DNA from: UBA7662 sp041688385
GTDB lineage: Bacteria; Bacteroidota; Bacteroidia; UBA7662
Length of the DNA stretch: 19,486 nt
Direction: 5' to 3'
NCBI GenBank assembly: GCA_041688385.1
Contig: JBDNIH010000067.1
Coordinates: 1-19,486 of the forward strand
Below, piece after piece: positions 1 through 6,560 of the stretch. Position 1 is the stretch's first letter. The number at the start of each line of letters is the position of its first letter. Position numbers and translations under genes: made by a program. Below the pieces are notes generated by a model. That model worked only from the letters and a program-made list of their open reading frames with translations, had not been told where the DNA came from and made no database searches.

Positions 1-54
1 CATCAGCACATTCCCCGAGTTGAGCCCTGCGAAACGCCACACTTGCACACAAAA

Positions 55-381
55 CTACTCTTCATCCAGTCTATACTTACTTGACCCCTGCCTCAAAAAG
101 TGCAGGGCTGTGATGAGCCCAAGCATCTTTTGCTGGTTGATACGGTAGTAGCTGAATTTGCCGTCGCGACGAATTTGAACCAGCTTGGAGCGAAGTAAAA
201 TTTTCAGGTGGTGCGATACGAGGGCCTGGTCGAGTTGTAGTTTTTCCTGTAGCTCGGTGACATGTAGCTCAGGTATTTTGAGCAAAAGTTCAATAATGCG
301 TAGCCGGTTTTCATGGCATAGGTCTTTTAGCGTGCGGTGGACAAGCCGAACCTCTTCAGCTTTTAAAGGCGCATACAACAT
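55..381 (-). CDS. ArsR-family winged-helix transcriptional regulator
   Basis: Protein of 108 residues, typical for the ArsR/SmtB family. A helix-turn-helix spans about residues 41-65, with recognition-helix core DQALVSHHLKIL, followed by a beta-wing at about 66-82 (RRDGKFSYYRI). These proteins are dimeric DNA-binding repressors. The ELCVCDL-type metal-binding motif is absent and the only cysteine is C22 (LCHEN), so a classical arsenic or cadmium sensor is unlikely; the ligand is unknown. The start is the ATG at 379-381 and the stop is a TAG read from 55-57. It diverges from rpmH across 159 bp and resembles the second ArsR protein at 6243-6560 in the wing (RDGK followed by YY). No clear -7 box was found for it; a TAGTTTG on the minus strand at 386-392 is one base short of consensus and too close to the start. 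The 54 bases beyond its stop show nothing I can call. The family is secure, the regulon unknown. Confidence 0.9.
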   Translation of the reverse strand: MLYAPLKAEEVRLVHRTLKDLCHENRLRIIELLLKIPELHVTELQEKLQLDQALVSHHLKILLRSKLVQIRRDGKFSYYRINQQKMLGLITALHFLRQGSSKYRLDEE

Positions 382-484
382 GTTTACAAACTACGAAGAT
401 TTTAGATTTTAAGGACAATTAGACCTTGTTTGAACCGAATTTAGTGTGCGTAGGTATTTATTTCGTTTAATTTTGAAGTTCGAC

Positions 485-515
485 TTGGGATATCGTTTTC
501 AGACTTCTATATTTG
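485..515 (+). promoter_or_regulatory. Bacteroidota-type promoter for the rpmH operon
   Basis: TATATTTG at 508-515 matches the Bacteroidota -7 consensus TAnnTTTG exactly, and a TTG at 485-487 lies 20 nt upstream, at the spacing expected for the -33 element. Transcription would begin near 520-523, giving a leader of about 20 nt before the rpmH ATG. This is the only promoter in the window where both elements are visible. Confidence 0.7.
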
Positions 516-540
516 CAGTCCTGTTTAAAAACGAGCGGCG

Positions 541-699
541 ATGAAAAGGACTTTCCAACCATCCATACGGAAGAGAAGAAATAAGCACGGTTTTCGTAAC
601 CGTATGGCAACTGCAAACGGACGTGCTGTACTGGCACGTCGTCGTGGTAAAGGCCGCAAGAAACTTTCAGTTTCTAGCGAGAAGCGCCATAAGGCTTAA
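541..699 (+). CDS. rpmH: 50S ribosomal protein L34
   Basis: Short gene of 52 codons encoding bacterial L34, a very basic protein of the large ribosomal subunit. It begins MKRTFQPSIRKRRNKHGF, continues with the family hallmark FRNRMATANGRAVLARRR, and ends in a lysine/arginine-rich tail closed by TAA at 697-699. Length is normal for the Bacteroidota form (about 50-53). It is the first gene of the operon, about 20 nt behind a good TAnnTTTG promoter and 33 bp ahead of rnpA, the near-universal bacterial order. No Shine-Dalgarno sequence precedes the ATG, as usual in this phylum. The identification is essentially certain; its small size makes it easy to miss. Confidence 0.97.
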   Translation: MKRTFQPSIRKRRNKHGFRNRMATANGRAVLARRRGKGRKKLSVSSEKRHKA

Positions 700-732
700 T
701 TATAGGCTGCGCCTATTTGGGCGCTGAGAGCC

Positions 733-1125
733 ATGTTGACTTTCAAAAAGGAAGAACGACTCTGCAGGAAATCCTATCTGGATGCCCTGTTTACTGGTGG
801 TTCTTCCTTTTTTGTTTTTCCATTCGCCATACATTTGCTCGAAATCACGGATGTTAGCCTGCCTTTTCCGGCGCAAGTGGTATTTTCAGTGCCTAAGCGG
901 CGCTTCAAAAATGCCACCGACCGCAACCTCGTCCGTAGGCGGTTAAAGGAAGCTTATCGGTTAAACAAAGCTAAATTTTACGAGGAACTCATCAGCAGCA
1001 ATAAACAAGTCGTATTTTTAGTTAACTATTCTGCAAAAGAAATCCGCGACTATGCGTTTCTTGAGAAACAATTGGTGTACGCTTTACATCGTTTGCTGGA
1101 TGCTGTGAATCCTACCGCTCCTTGA
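733..1125 (+). CDS. rnpA: Ribonuclease P protein component
   Basis: Encodes the protein subunit of RNase P (130 residues), which binds the catalytic RNA and helps it cleave 5' leaders from pre-tRNAs. The diagnostic basic RNR motif lies at about residues 55-76 (KRRFKNATDRNLVRRRLKEA), after an N-terminal segment with the usual aromatic and basic residues (MLTFKKEERLCRKSYLDALF). The ATG at 733 gives the expected N-terminus. It follows rpmH by 33 bp. Its TGA stop at 1123-1125 overlaps the TTG start of yidD in the string TTGA, suggesting translational coupling. A linked RNase P RNA gene is not expected here and none is seen. Confidence 0.96.
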   Translation: MLTFKKEERLCRKSYLDALFTGGSSFFVFPFAIHLLEITDVSLPFPAQVVFSVPKRRFKNATDRNLVRRRLKEAYRLNKAKFYEELISSNKQVVFLVNYSAKEIRDYAFLEKQLVYALHRLLDAVNPTAP

Positions 1126-1331
1126 AGTACCTGTTGATTGGCCTAATAAAAATTTATCAGGTTCTTTTATCGCCTTTATTGCCCAATGCTTGCCGGTACC
1201 ATCCTACTTGCTCAGCTTACGGCATAGAGGCGGTTCAACGGTATGGGTTTTTTAAGGGCGGTTGGCTAACAATTAAGCGGATCAGTCGTTGTCATCCCTG
1301 GGGAGGACATGGACATGACCCGTTACCTTAG
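1122..1331 (+). CDS. yidD: Membrane protein insertion efficiency factor YidD
   Basis: Protein of 69 residues of the YidD family, a small membrane-associated protein thought to assist YidC/Sec-dependent insertion of inner-membrane proteins. The amphipathic N-terminal helix (residues 1-20) precedes the signature CRYHPTCSAYGIEAVQRYG at 24-42, and the RISRCHPWGG segment at 53-62 precedes the terminal DPLP. Cysteines 24, 30 and 57 are the conserved ones. The start must be TTG at 1122, because the frame contains no ATG, and this TTG overlaps the rnpA stop. yidC, which often follows yidD in other phyla, is absent here; an S41 protease follows instead, an arrangement familiar to me from Bacteroidota. 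Confidence 0.96.
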   Translation: MKYLLIGLIKIYQVLLSPLLPNACRYHPTCSAYGIEAVQRYGFFKGGWLTIKRISRCHPWGGHGHDPLP

Positions 1332-1341
1332 AATTAAAAAA

Positions 1342-3018
1342 ATGTTTATGAAAAACTGGTTTTCACAAATTCGTCTGCGCGCACGCCGGGCTTTGGTTAT
1401 TGCTGCTGTGGTTTTAGGCAGCTTTTTTTCGTTTTCATTTGTCAACGACTATTTCGAGCTCTCCAAGAACATTGAAATTTTTGCTTCTCTCTACCGGGAG
1501 GTGAATACCTATTATGTAGATGAAATAGAGCCGGCAAAATTTATGCGTACGGGCATCGATGCCATGCTTAAAAGCCTAGACCCCTATACCGACTACATCT
1601 CTGAGTCGGAGATGGAGGACTTCCGCTTTATGACCACTGGTCAGTATGGCGGTATTGGCGCTCTCATCTCCAAAAAAGACGACGATGTGATTATTGCCGA
1701 TCCTTATGAAAACTTTCCAGCACAAAAAGCCGATTTAAGGGCAGGCGATTTATTGATAGAAATCGATGGAAAAACAGTTAAAGGTAAAAGTACCGACGAC
1801 GTAAGTAAATTGCTCAAAGGCCAGCCGAATACCGATGTTAAAGTGAAAATACAGCGTGTTGGTGAAAAACAACCGCTCGACAAAGTCTTAACGCGCCAAG
1901 AAATTAAGGTAGAAAGTGTCAGTTTTTCGGGCATGCTCAATAGTGAGGCAGGTTATATTAACCTTAGCGGCTTCCGTACCAATGCCGGCAACGAGGTAAT
2001 TGCCGCAATCAACAAACTCAAAGGTCAGGGCATGAAAAAGCTCATCTTCGACTTAAGAGGCAATCTGGGCGGCTCGCTCGATGAAGCCATCCGCATCAGC
2101 GGTATCTTCATTCCCAAAGGCAGCTTGGTGGTTGATACCAAGGGCAAAGTAAAGGAATGGGACAAAAGTTACCGCACCTATCACGAGCCCGTTGATCTGA
2201 ATATGCCAGTAGTGGTGCTTATCGATGGTTCGTCTGCTTCTGCCTCTGAAATTGTATCGGGTGTGATTCAAGATTACGACCGGGGTGTGTTGATTGGCCA
2301 GAAATCATTTGGTAAAGGATTGGTGCAAACGGTTCGCCCGTTAACCTATAATACCCAGGTTAAAATAACCACAGCTAAATATTATATCCCCAGTGGTCGT
2401 TGTATTCAAGCCATCGACTATGCTGAAAAGGATGCCCAAAATCGTTCTGTAAAAAAGGCAGATTCATTGCGGGTTGCTTTTAAAACTAAAAATGGACGTT
2501 TGGTTTACGATGCCGGTGGTGTGAGCCCCGATGTTGCCATGGAAAACCGTGTATTAAGCAATATCACCGCGTCTTTACTGATTCGCCGCCATATTTTTGA
2601 TTATGCTACCCTTTACCGCTCGGTAAATCCAGTATTGCCTAAACCTGAGCAGTTCAGACTATCGGCAGCCGAGTACGAGGATTTCCTCGCTTTCATTAAG
2701 GAGAAGGACTACGATTACAGTACGGAAAGTGAAAAGGCATTGGAAGAATTTAAGGACAAGGCCGTCAAGGAAAAATATTTTGATGCGATTCAGGCCGATT
2801 ACGAAGCCATGAAAGCCAAACAAAAACACGACAAAGATCTCGACGTGCGCAAGCACAAAGACGAAATTATTGATTTTCTGGAGCAAGAAATCTCATCCCG
2901 TTATTATTACCAACAAGGTCGTACCCGAGCAGCCTTCCGCAGCGATCCAGACATTAAAGAGGCACTTTCGGTACTTGCAGATACAAAACGTTACGCGAGC
3001 ATACTTAAACCCAACTGA
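1342..3018 (+). CDS. S41 family C-terminal processing peptidase (CtpA/Prc type)
   Basis: Serine protease of 558 residues from the chosen start, exported or membrane-anchored by an N-terminal hydrophobic segment (about 18-34, ALVIAAVVLGSFFSFSF). A PDZ domain lies near residues 100-175 (carboxylate loop QYGGIGALI; RAGDLLIEIDG). The S41 catalytic core follows, with nucleophile Ser300 in GSSASASEIV and general base Lys325 in SFGKGLVQ, 25 residues apart as in Prc and D1 protease. The C-terminal half is a charged helical extension common in Bacteroidota homologues. Such enzymes trim C-termini of periplasmic substrates. Start choice: an upstream in-frame ATG at 1309 would overlap yidD by 23 nt and add 11 residues of poor signal-peptide character; the ATGs at 1342 and 1348 both lie after the yidD stop. 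The exporter gene begins 2 bp after this stop. Substrate unknown. Confidence 0.93.
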   Translation: MFMKNWFSQIRLRARRALVIAAVVLGSFFSFSFVNDYFELSKNIEIFASLYREVNTYYVDEIEPAKFMRTGIDAMLKSLDPYTDYISESEMEDFRFMTTGQYGGIGALISKKDDDVIIADPYENFPAQKADLRAGDLLIEIDGKTVKGKSTDDVSKLLKGQPNTDVKVKIQRVGEKQPLDKVLTRQEIKVESVSFSGMLNSEAGYINLSGFRTNAGNEVIAAINKLKGQGMKKLIFDLRGNLGGSLDEAIRISGIFIPKGSLVVDTKGKVKEWDKSYRTYHEPVDLNMPVVVLIDGSSASASEIVSGVIQDYDRGVLIGQKSFGKGLVQTVRPLTYNTQVKITTAKYYIPSGRCIQAIDYAEKDAQNRSVKKADSLRVAFKTKNGRLVYDAGGVSPDVAMENRVLSNITASLLIRRHIFDYATLYRSVNPVLPKPEQFRLSAAEYEDFLAFIKEKDYDYSTESEKALEEFKDKAVKEKYFDAIQADYEAMKAKQKHDKDLDVRKHKDEIIDFLEQEISSRYYYQQGRTRAAFRSDPDIKEALSVLADTKRYASILKPN

Positions 3019-3020
3019 TT

Positions 3021-3842
3021 TTGCCTGAGCTGACCCAGCTTTTGATTTTTCTGCTTTTTGGCTTATTAAGCGGGATTATTGGTGGGTTTTTGGGCGTGGG
3101 AGGAGGAACTGTTTATGTGCCCGTGCTCACCGCTTATTATGCAGCTTATGTGGGCTTTGGCAGTGAGTTTGTGGTGTTTATCATAGGAAATTCGTTGTTT
3201 CTGACCATGATTTCTGGTCTTTCTGGTTCCTGGAAACAGGTAAAAATCAAAAATTTTTACCTGAACGATACACTTTTGGTCGGAGGAACAGGGGCGGTAA
3301 CTGCCTTGTTAGCTTCTGTACTGTTGCAGCAAATCACGTGGTATAAAAAGGAACAGTTTGCCTTGCTTTTCACGTTTTTGCTTTTACCCTTGATGGTACG
3401 CCTGATTTTGGGTAAAAGCCATTCCACCATTGAAAGTCAGCAAAAGGGCGATAAAACCAAACTTATTCTGGTCGGTGCCTTGAGTGGTGTTGTATCCGCT
3501 TGGAGTGGTTTGGGTGGAGGTGTTGTCCTGGTGCCTTTGTTGGCCGATGTGCTGAAATACCCTGTCAAAAAGGCTTCTTCGATATCATTGGGAGCCATAG
3601 CCCTTATGGCATTGACAACCGTGACTTTTTACTCCTTTCAAGTGCCCGAATGGCGGGTAAGTGAATGGCAGCTTGGCTTATTGGCGTTGCCAGCAGTGCT
3701 ACCCATGGCATTGGGTGTGTTATTGGCAGCTCCTTATGGCGTGCGTTTGGCGCAAATTGCTACCCCCAAAACGATGAAGGTTATTTTCGTACTCTTCTTT
3801 ATCGTCGTAATTTTACAAATGAACTTCAGCATATTCGGATGA
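3021..3842 (+). CDS. TauE/SafE family sulfite/anion exporter, TTG start
   Basis: Polytopic inner-membrane protein of 273 residues, with about eight hydrophobic segments expected from the sequence. It carries the internal duplication that defines the TauE/SafE family: LSGIIGGFLGVGGGTVYVPV at about 16-35 and LSGVVSAWSGLGGGVVLVPL at about 154-173. Characterised members move sulfite, sulfoacetate or related organosulfur anions; the substrate here cannot be read from sequence. The start must be TTG at 3021: an in-frame stop lies at 3006-3008, and the first ATG is codon 63, which would delete the first repeat. It begins 2 bp after the protease stop and its TGA overlaps the ATG of the M28 peptidase, so it is translated as part of the operon. 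Confidence 0.9.
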   Translation: MPELTQLLIFLLFGLLSGIIGGFLGVGGGTVYVPVLTAYYAAYVGFGSEFVVFIIGNSLFLTMISGLSGSWKQVKIKNFYLNDTLLVGGTGAVTALLASVLLQQITWYKKEQFALLFTFLLLPLMVRLILGKSHSTIESQQKGDKTKLILVGALSGVVSAWSGLGGGVVLVPLLADVLKYPVKKASSISLGAIALMALTTVTFYSFQVPEWRVSEWQLGLLALPAVLPMALGVLLAAPYGVRLAQIATPKTMKVIFVLFFIVVILQMNFSIFG

Positions 3843-5494
3843 AAAAGATAGTCTTACTCTTACTGTTTTTGGGCACGGCCCTGCAGGGTATCTCCCAAGA
3901 TTTAAATGCATTGAGCGCAAGTTTGCGTTATCATGTTTATTATCTCGCCGACGACAGTCTCGCTGGTCGTTTAACCGGAACCCCTGGTGAAGCTGGGGCC
4001 TCTCGGTACATCATACAGGAATTTAAAAAAATCGGACTTCAAGCTGCCGGTGAAAATGGCGACTGGTTGCAAGGTTTTACATTTACTGCCAAACAAACCT
4101 ATGGTCCGGCGGCGGTGTATTTTGATGCCGAAAAACTCAATTTTGCCTCCGAATACGCCGTGCCTTCCGTGTCGGCTTCAGGGAGCGTGAAAGGCAAAGT
4201 AGCAGATGTGGGTTTTGGTATCCAAAACGCTGGACTGAAACACGACGATTACGCAGGGAAGAAAGATTTGCAAGACAAAATATTTCTGATCCGCCTCGGT
4301 AGTCCCGATGGAAACAACCCGCATGGAAAGTTTGGCGCCGATGCCACGCTTGAGCAGAAGTTGGCATTAGCCAAAAAAATGGGCGCTATTGGGGTAGTTT
4401 TTTATCCGACCGAAGAAGGTGCTGCCTTGCCTACCGACCCTTTGGATCGCCGTACCCAAGCGGCGGCACTCCCAGCGATTTACCTGAAAAAGCCGCTAGC
4501 TGCGAAATTGCCAAAAGAAATTAGCCTGAAAACCGAAATACGCAAAATCACCACTACCGGTCACAATGTAGCAGGCTGGATCAATAACAAAGCACCACTC
4601 ACCGTGGTGATTGGCGCGCATTACGATCACCTCGGGGATGGATCGTTGGGAGGCTCTTTATCGACCGCCAAAAAGGCTATTCACAATGGTGCCGACGACA
4701 ATGCGTCAGGTACAGCAGGACTGATAGCATTGGCCAGTGAACTCAAGATAAAGGCGGACACGAGTTTTAATTATCTGTTTCTCGCATTTTCCGGAGAAGA
4801 GCTGGGCCTGCTGGGCTCGGCTTATTTCGCCAAAAACCCGACAATTGCCTTGGATCAGGTGAACTGTATGTTCAATATGGATATGATTGGTCGACTCGAT
4901 AGCACGACCAAACAGCTGGGTGTATTGGGCGTCGGCACTTCGCCTTTCTGGAAAGAAGTAGTCGAGACTCAAGCAGGTCCGCTGCGCATTAAAACCACCG
5001 AATCAGGCACAGGTTCATCAGACCACACGTCCTTCTATTTGCAAAACATCCCTGTCTTACACTTTTTTACGGGCACGCACCGCGACTACCACAAACCAGA
5101 AGACGATGCTGAAAAGCTGAACTACCCAGGTGAAGCAGAAGTGGTGGCCTATATGCTACGCATTATCGATCAATTGCCTGCCAACGAAAAGCTGCCCTTC
5201 ACCAAAACAGCCGATGAGGACAGCAGAAATACCCCCCGCTTTAAAGTGACCTTAGGTGTTATGCCCGATTACTTTTACGAAGGTAAAGGCGTAAAGGTAG
5301 ATGGGGTGACCGAAGGTAAACCAGGTCATGCTGCCGGTGTGTTAGCAGGAGATATCATCGTTAAACTCGGCGATTACACCGTATCGGATATGATGGCTTA
5401 TATGAAGGCATTGGCGGCTTTTGAGAAGGGGAAAACCACCCAACTCGAGGTAGAACGCAAGGGCAAAATTGTTGATCTTGAAGTCACCTTCTGA
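3839..5494 (+). CDS. Secreted M28 zinc aminopeptidase with PA and PDZ domains
   Basis: Exported metallopeptidase of 551 residues. The signal peptide is MKKIVLLLLFLGTALQGISQ, with cleavage likely after Q20. A protease-associated (PA) insert covers about 110-235. The M28 catalytic domain follows (about 240-445), with apparent zinc ligands and catalytic residues His261 (HYDHLG), Asp286/287 (NGADDNASG), Glu320/321 (SGEELG), Asp348 (NMDMIG) and His418 (HRDYHKPEDD). A C-terminal PDZ-like domain occupies about 470-551 (GKPGHAAGVLAGDIIVKLGD). These enzymes release N-terminal amino acids from peptides in the periplasm or outside the cell. The reading frame is open upstream to 3665, but that stretch only shadows the exporter gene; the ATG at 3839 gives a perfect signal peptide and overlaps the exporter stop as ATGA. 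All catalytic residues are present, so the enzyme should be active. Confidence 0.93.
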   Translation: MKKIVLLLLFLGTALQGISQDLNALSASLRYHVYYLADDSLAGRLTGTPGEAGASRYIIQEFKKIGLQAAGENGDWLQGFTFTAKQTYGPAAVYFDAEKLNFASEYAVPSVSASGSVKGKVADVGFGIQNAGLKHDDYAGKKDLQDKIFLIRLGSPDGNNPHGKFGADATLEQKLALAKKMGAIGVVFYPTEEGAALPTDPLDRRTQAAALPAIYLKKPLAAKLPKEISLKTEIRKITTTGHNVAGWINNKAPLTVVIGAHYDHLGDGSLGGSLSTAKKAIHNGADDNASGTAGLIALASELKIKADTSFNYLFLAFSGEELGLLGSAYFAKNPTIALDQVNCMFNMDMIGRLDSTTKQLGVLGVGTSPFWKEVVETQAGPLRIKTTESGTGSSDHTSFYLQNIPVLHFFTGTHRDYHKPEDDAEKLNYPGEAEVVAYMLRIIDQLPANEKLPFTKTADEDSRNTPRFKVTLGVMPDYFYEGKGVKVDGVTEGKPGHAAGVLAGDIIVKLGDYTVSDMMAYMKALAAFEKGKTTQLEVERKGKIVDLEVTF

Positions 5495-6182
5495 GCTCGG
5501 TTTATTGGCCTTGGATACGGCTAATCAACGCTGTTCTGTTGCACTGGGCAATTCAAATGAAGTATTTGCACAGGCAGAAGTAGGTGAAGGGTACCGCCAT
5601 GCCGAGATGCTTACGGTACTCATTCAGCAAGTTTTACAGTCGGCAGGTTTACAGCTTTCGGAACTTGATGGCGTTGTATTAAGCGCAGGTCCGGGAAGTT
5701 ATACAGGCTTACGCATAGGAGCCTCTGTAGCAAAGGGACTCTGTTACGGGAGTGGATGGCCACTCATCGCCATAGATACGCTCGAAATGATGGCACGGGG
5801 TTATGTGGCAGCGCATGGCCCTATTCAGCCACATCAACTTCTGGTGCCGATGATAGATGCCCGGCGCGATGAGGTCTTTACGGCTGTTTTTGCAGGCGAC
5901 TTCACGCAAAAAAAAGCCAGCGCCGCACTGGTATTAACCGCAGCTGCTTATGCCGATTTTTCGGCCCATGAATTGTTGTTTTTTGGATCGGGGGCACCCA
6001 AATATGAAGCCCTTTTTGAAGGAAATGGAACTGGTTTTGGTGCCGAAGGCTACGAAAATGCCATTCATTTATTGAAGCCAGGAACAGCTAAATTGTTACA
6101 GCAGCAAACAGAAAATGTTGCTTATTTTAAGCCTGATTACCGAAAAGCTTTTTTTACGCTGGCGAAAAAAGTGGGCACGTAA
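5478..6182 (+). CDS. tsaB: tRNA t6A biosynthesis protein TsaB (YeaZ)
   Basis: About 234 residues; ASKHA-fold partner of TsaD in making N6-threonylcarbamoyladenosine at position 37 of ANN-decoding tRNAs. Family hallmarks are LGLLALDTANQRCSVALG at the N-terminus, VVLSAGPGSYTGLRIGASVA near the first third, AIDTLEMMA, MIDARRDEVFTAVF, and the C-terminal AYFKPDYRKAFF typical of Bacteroidota members. The first in-frame ATG would remove the N-terminal strand, so the start is a non-ATG codon overlapping the end of the M28 gene: TTG at 5469, 5472 or 5478. I chose 5478, which keeps the overlap smallest (17 nt) without cutting the domain. It is the last gene of the operon; no strong terminator follows. 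Confidence 0.94.
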   Translation: MKSPSELGLLALDTANQRCSVALGNSNEVFAQAEVGEGYRHAEMLTVLIQQVLQSAGLQLSELDGVVLSAGPGSYTGLRIGASVAKGLCYGSGWPLIAIDTLEMMARGYVAAHGPIQPHQLLVPMIDARRDEVFTAVFAGDFTQKKASAALVLTAAAYADFSAHELLFFGSGAPKYEALFEGNGTGFGAEGYENAIHLLKPGTAKLLQQQTENVAYFKPDYRKAFFTLAKKVGT

Positions 6183-6203
6183 AACTTTTTCCCCTTTCAA
6201 TTG

Positions 6204-6213
6204 CTATACATAG
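6204..6213 (+). promoter_or_regulatory. Possible operator dyad ahead of the second ArsR gene
   Basis: CTATACATAG is a perfect 4+2+4 palindrome lying 30 bp before the ArsR start, with CAA at 6198-6200 and TTG at 6214-6216 giving an imperfect outer pair. ArsR proteins commonly bind their own promoters at imperfect dyads, so it is a candidate autoregulatory site. It is short and AT-rich and could be chance; no TAnnTTTG box is visible nearby. Confidence 0.25.
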
Positions 6214-6242
6214 TTGGATAACCGATTGACAAAGCGATAATT

Positions 6243-6560
6243 ATGGGACTTGCAAAGGAAAATATCACCAGAGAACAACTTCGCCTCGAAGACCTGAAGC
6301 TGTCGAGCAGCATTTTCAGAGCGATTAATCATCCGCTCAGACTAAATATTGTGCGTTTGGTGGACGAGTTTGAAAAACTTACCGTGACACAGATTTATTT
6401 CAAACTCCGAATTGAACAATCCGTAGCCAGTCAGCACTTAGCGATACTTCGTGAGAGCGAAATTTTGTTTGCCACCCGCGATGGCAAACATATTTATTAT
6501 GCACTCAACCACCGGAAAATGCAGGCCGTTGTACGCTGTATAGATACCCTTAAGGACTAA
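6243..6560 (+). CDS. ArsR-family winged-helix transcriptional regulator
   Basis: Protein of 105 residues with the ArsR fold. A helical N-terminus with FRAINHPLRLNIVRLV (25-40) is typical of the family's dimer and DNA-binding core. The helix-turn-helix lies at about 47-71 (recognition core EQSVASQHLAILR), and the beta-wing at about 73-88 (LFATRDGKHIYYAL). No metal-binding CxC motif is present; the only cysteine is C99 near the C-terminus, so the signal is not predictable. The start is the ATG at 6243, 60 bp after tsaB. The gene converges on the lamin-tail-protein gene and overlaps its 3' end by 11 bp. It resembles the ArsR protein at 55-381 in architecture and wing, but the recognition helices differ, so they probably bind different sites. 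Confidence 0.9.
   Translation: MGLAKENITREQLRLEDLKLSSSIFRAINHPLRLNIVRLVDEFEKLTVTQIYFKLRIEQSVASQHLAILRESEILFATRDGKHIYYALNHRKMQAVVRCIDTLKD

Noticed and set aside
1..54. Possible start of another minus-strand gene or end of a plus-strand gene at the left edge
   Set aside because: Frames are open over this short stretch in more than one direction, but no residues are diagnostic; cannot be supported from 54 bases.
398..411. Tandem GATTTTA GATTTTA between the ArsR gene and rpmH
   Set aside because: Only two 7-base AT-rich units; expected by chance and not positioned at the identified promoter.
3665..3838. N-terminal extension of the M28 peptidase
   Set aside because: It is the out-of-frame shadow of the exporter gene, and it would bury the clear signal peptide that starts at 3839.
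6166..6190. AAAAAGT...ACTTTTT inverted repeat at the end of tsaB as an intrinsic terminator
   Set aside because: The stem is almost pure A-T, half of it lies inside the coding region, and it is followed by CCCC rather than a clean T-run; too weak to call.
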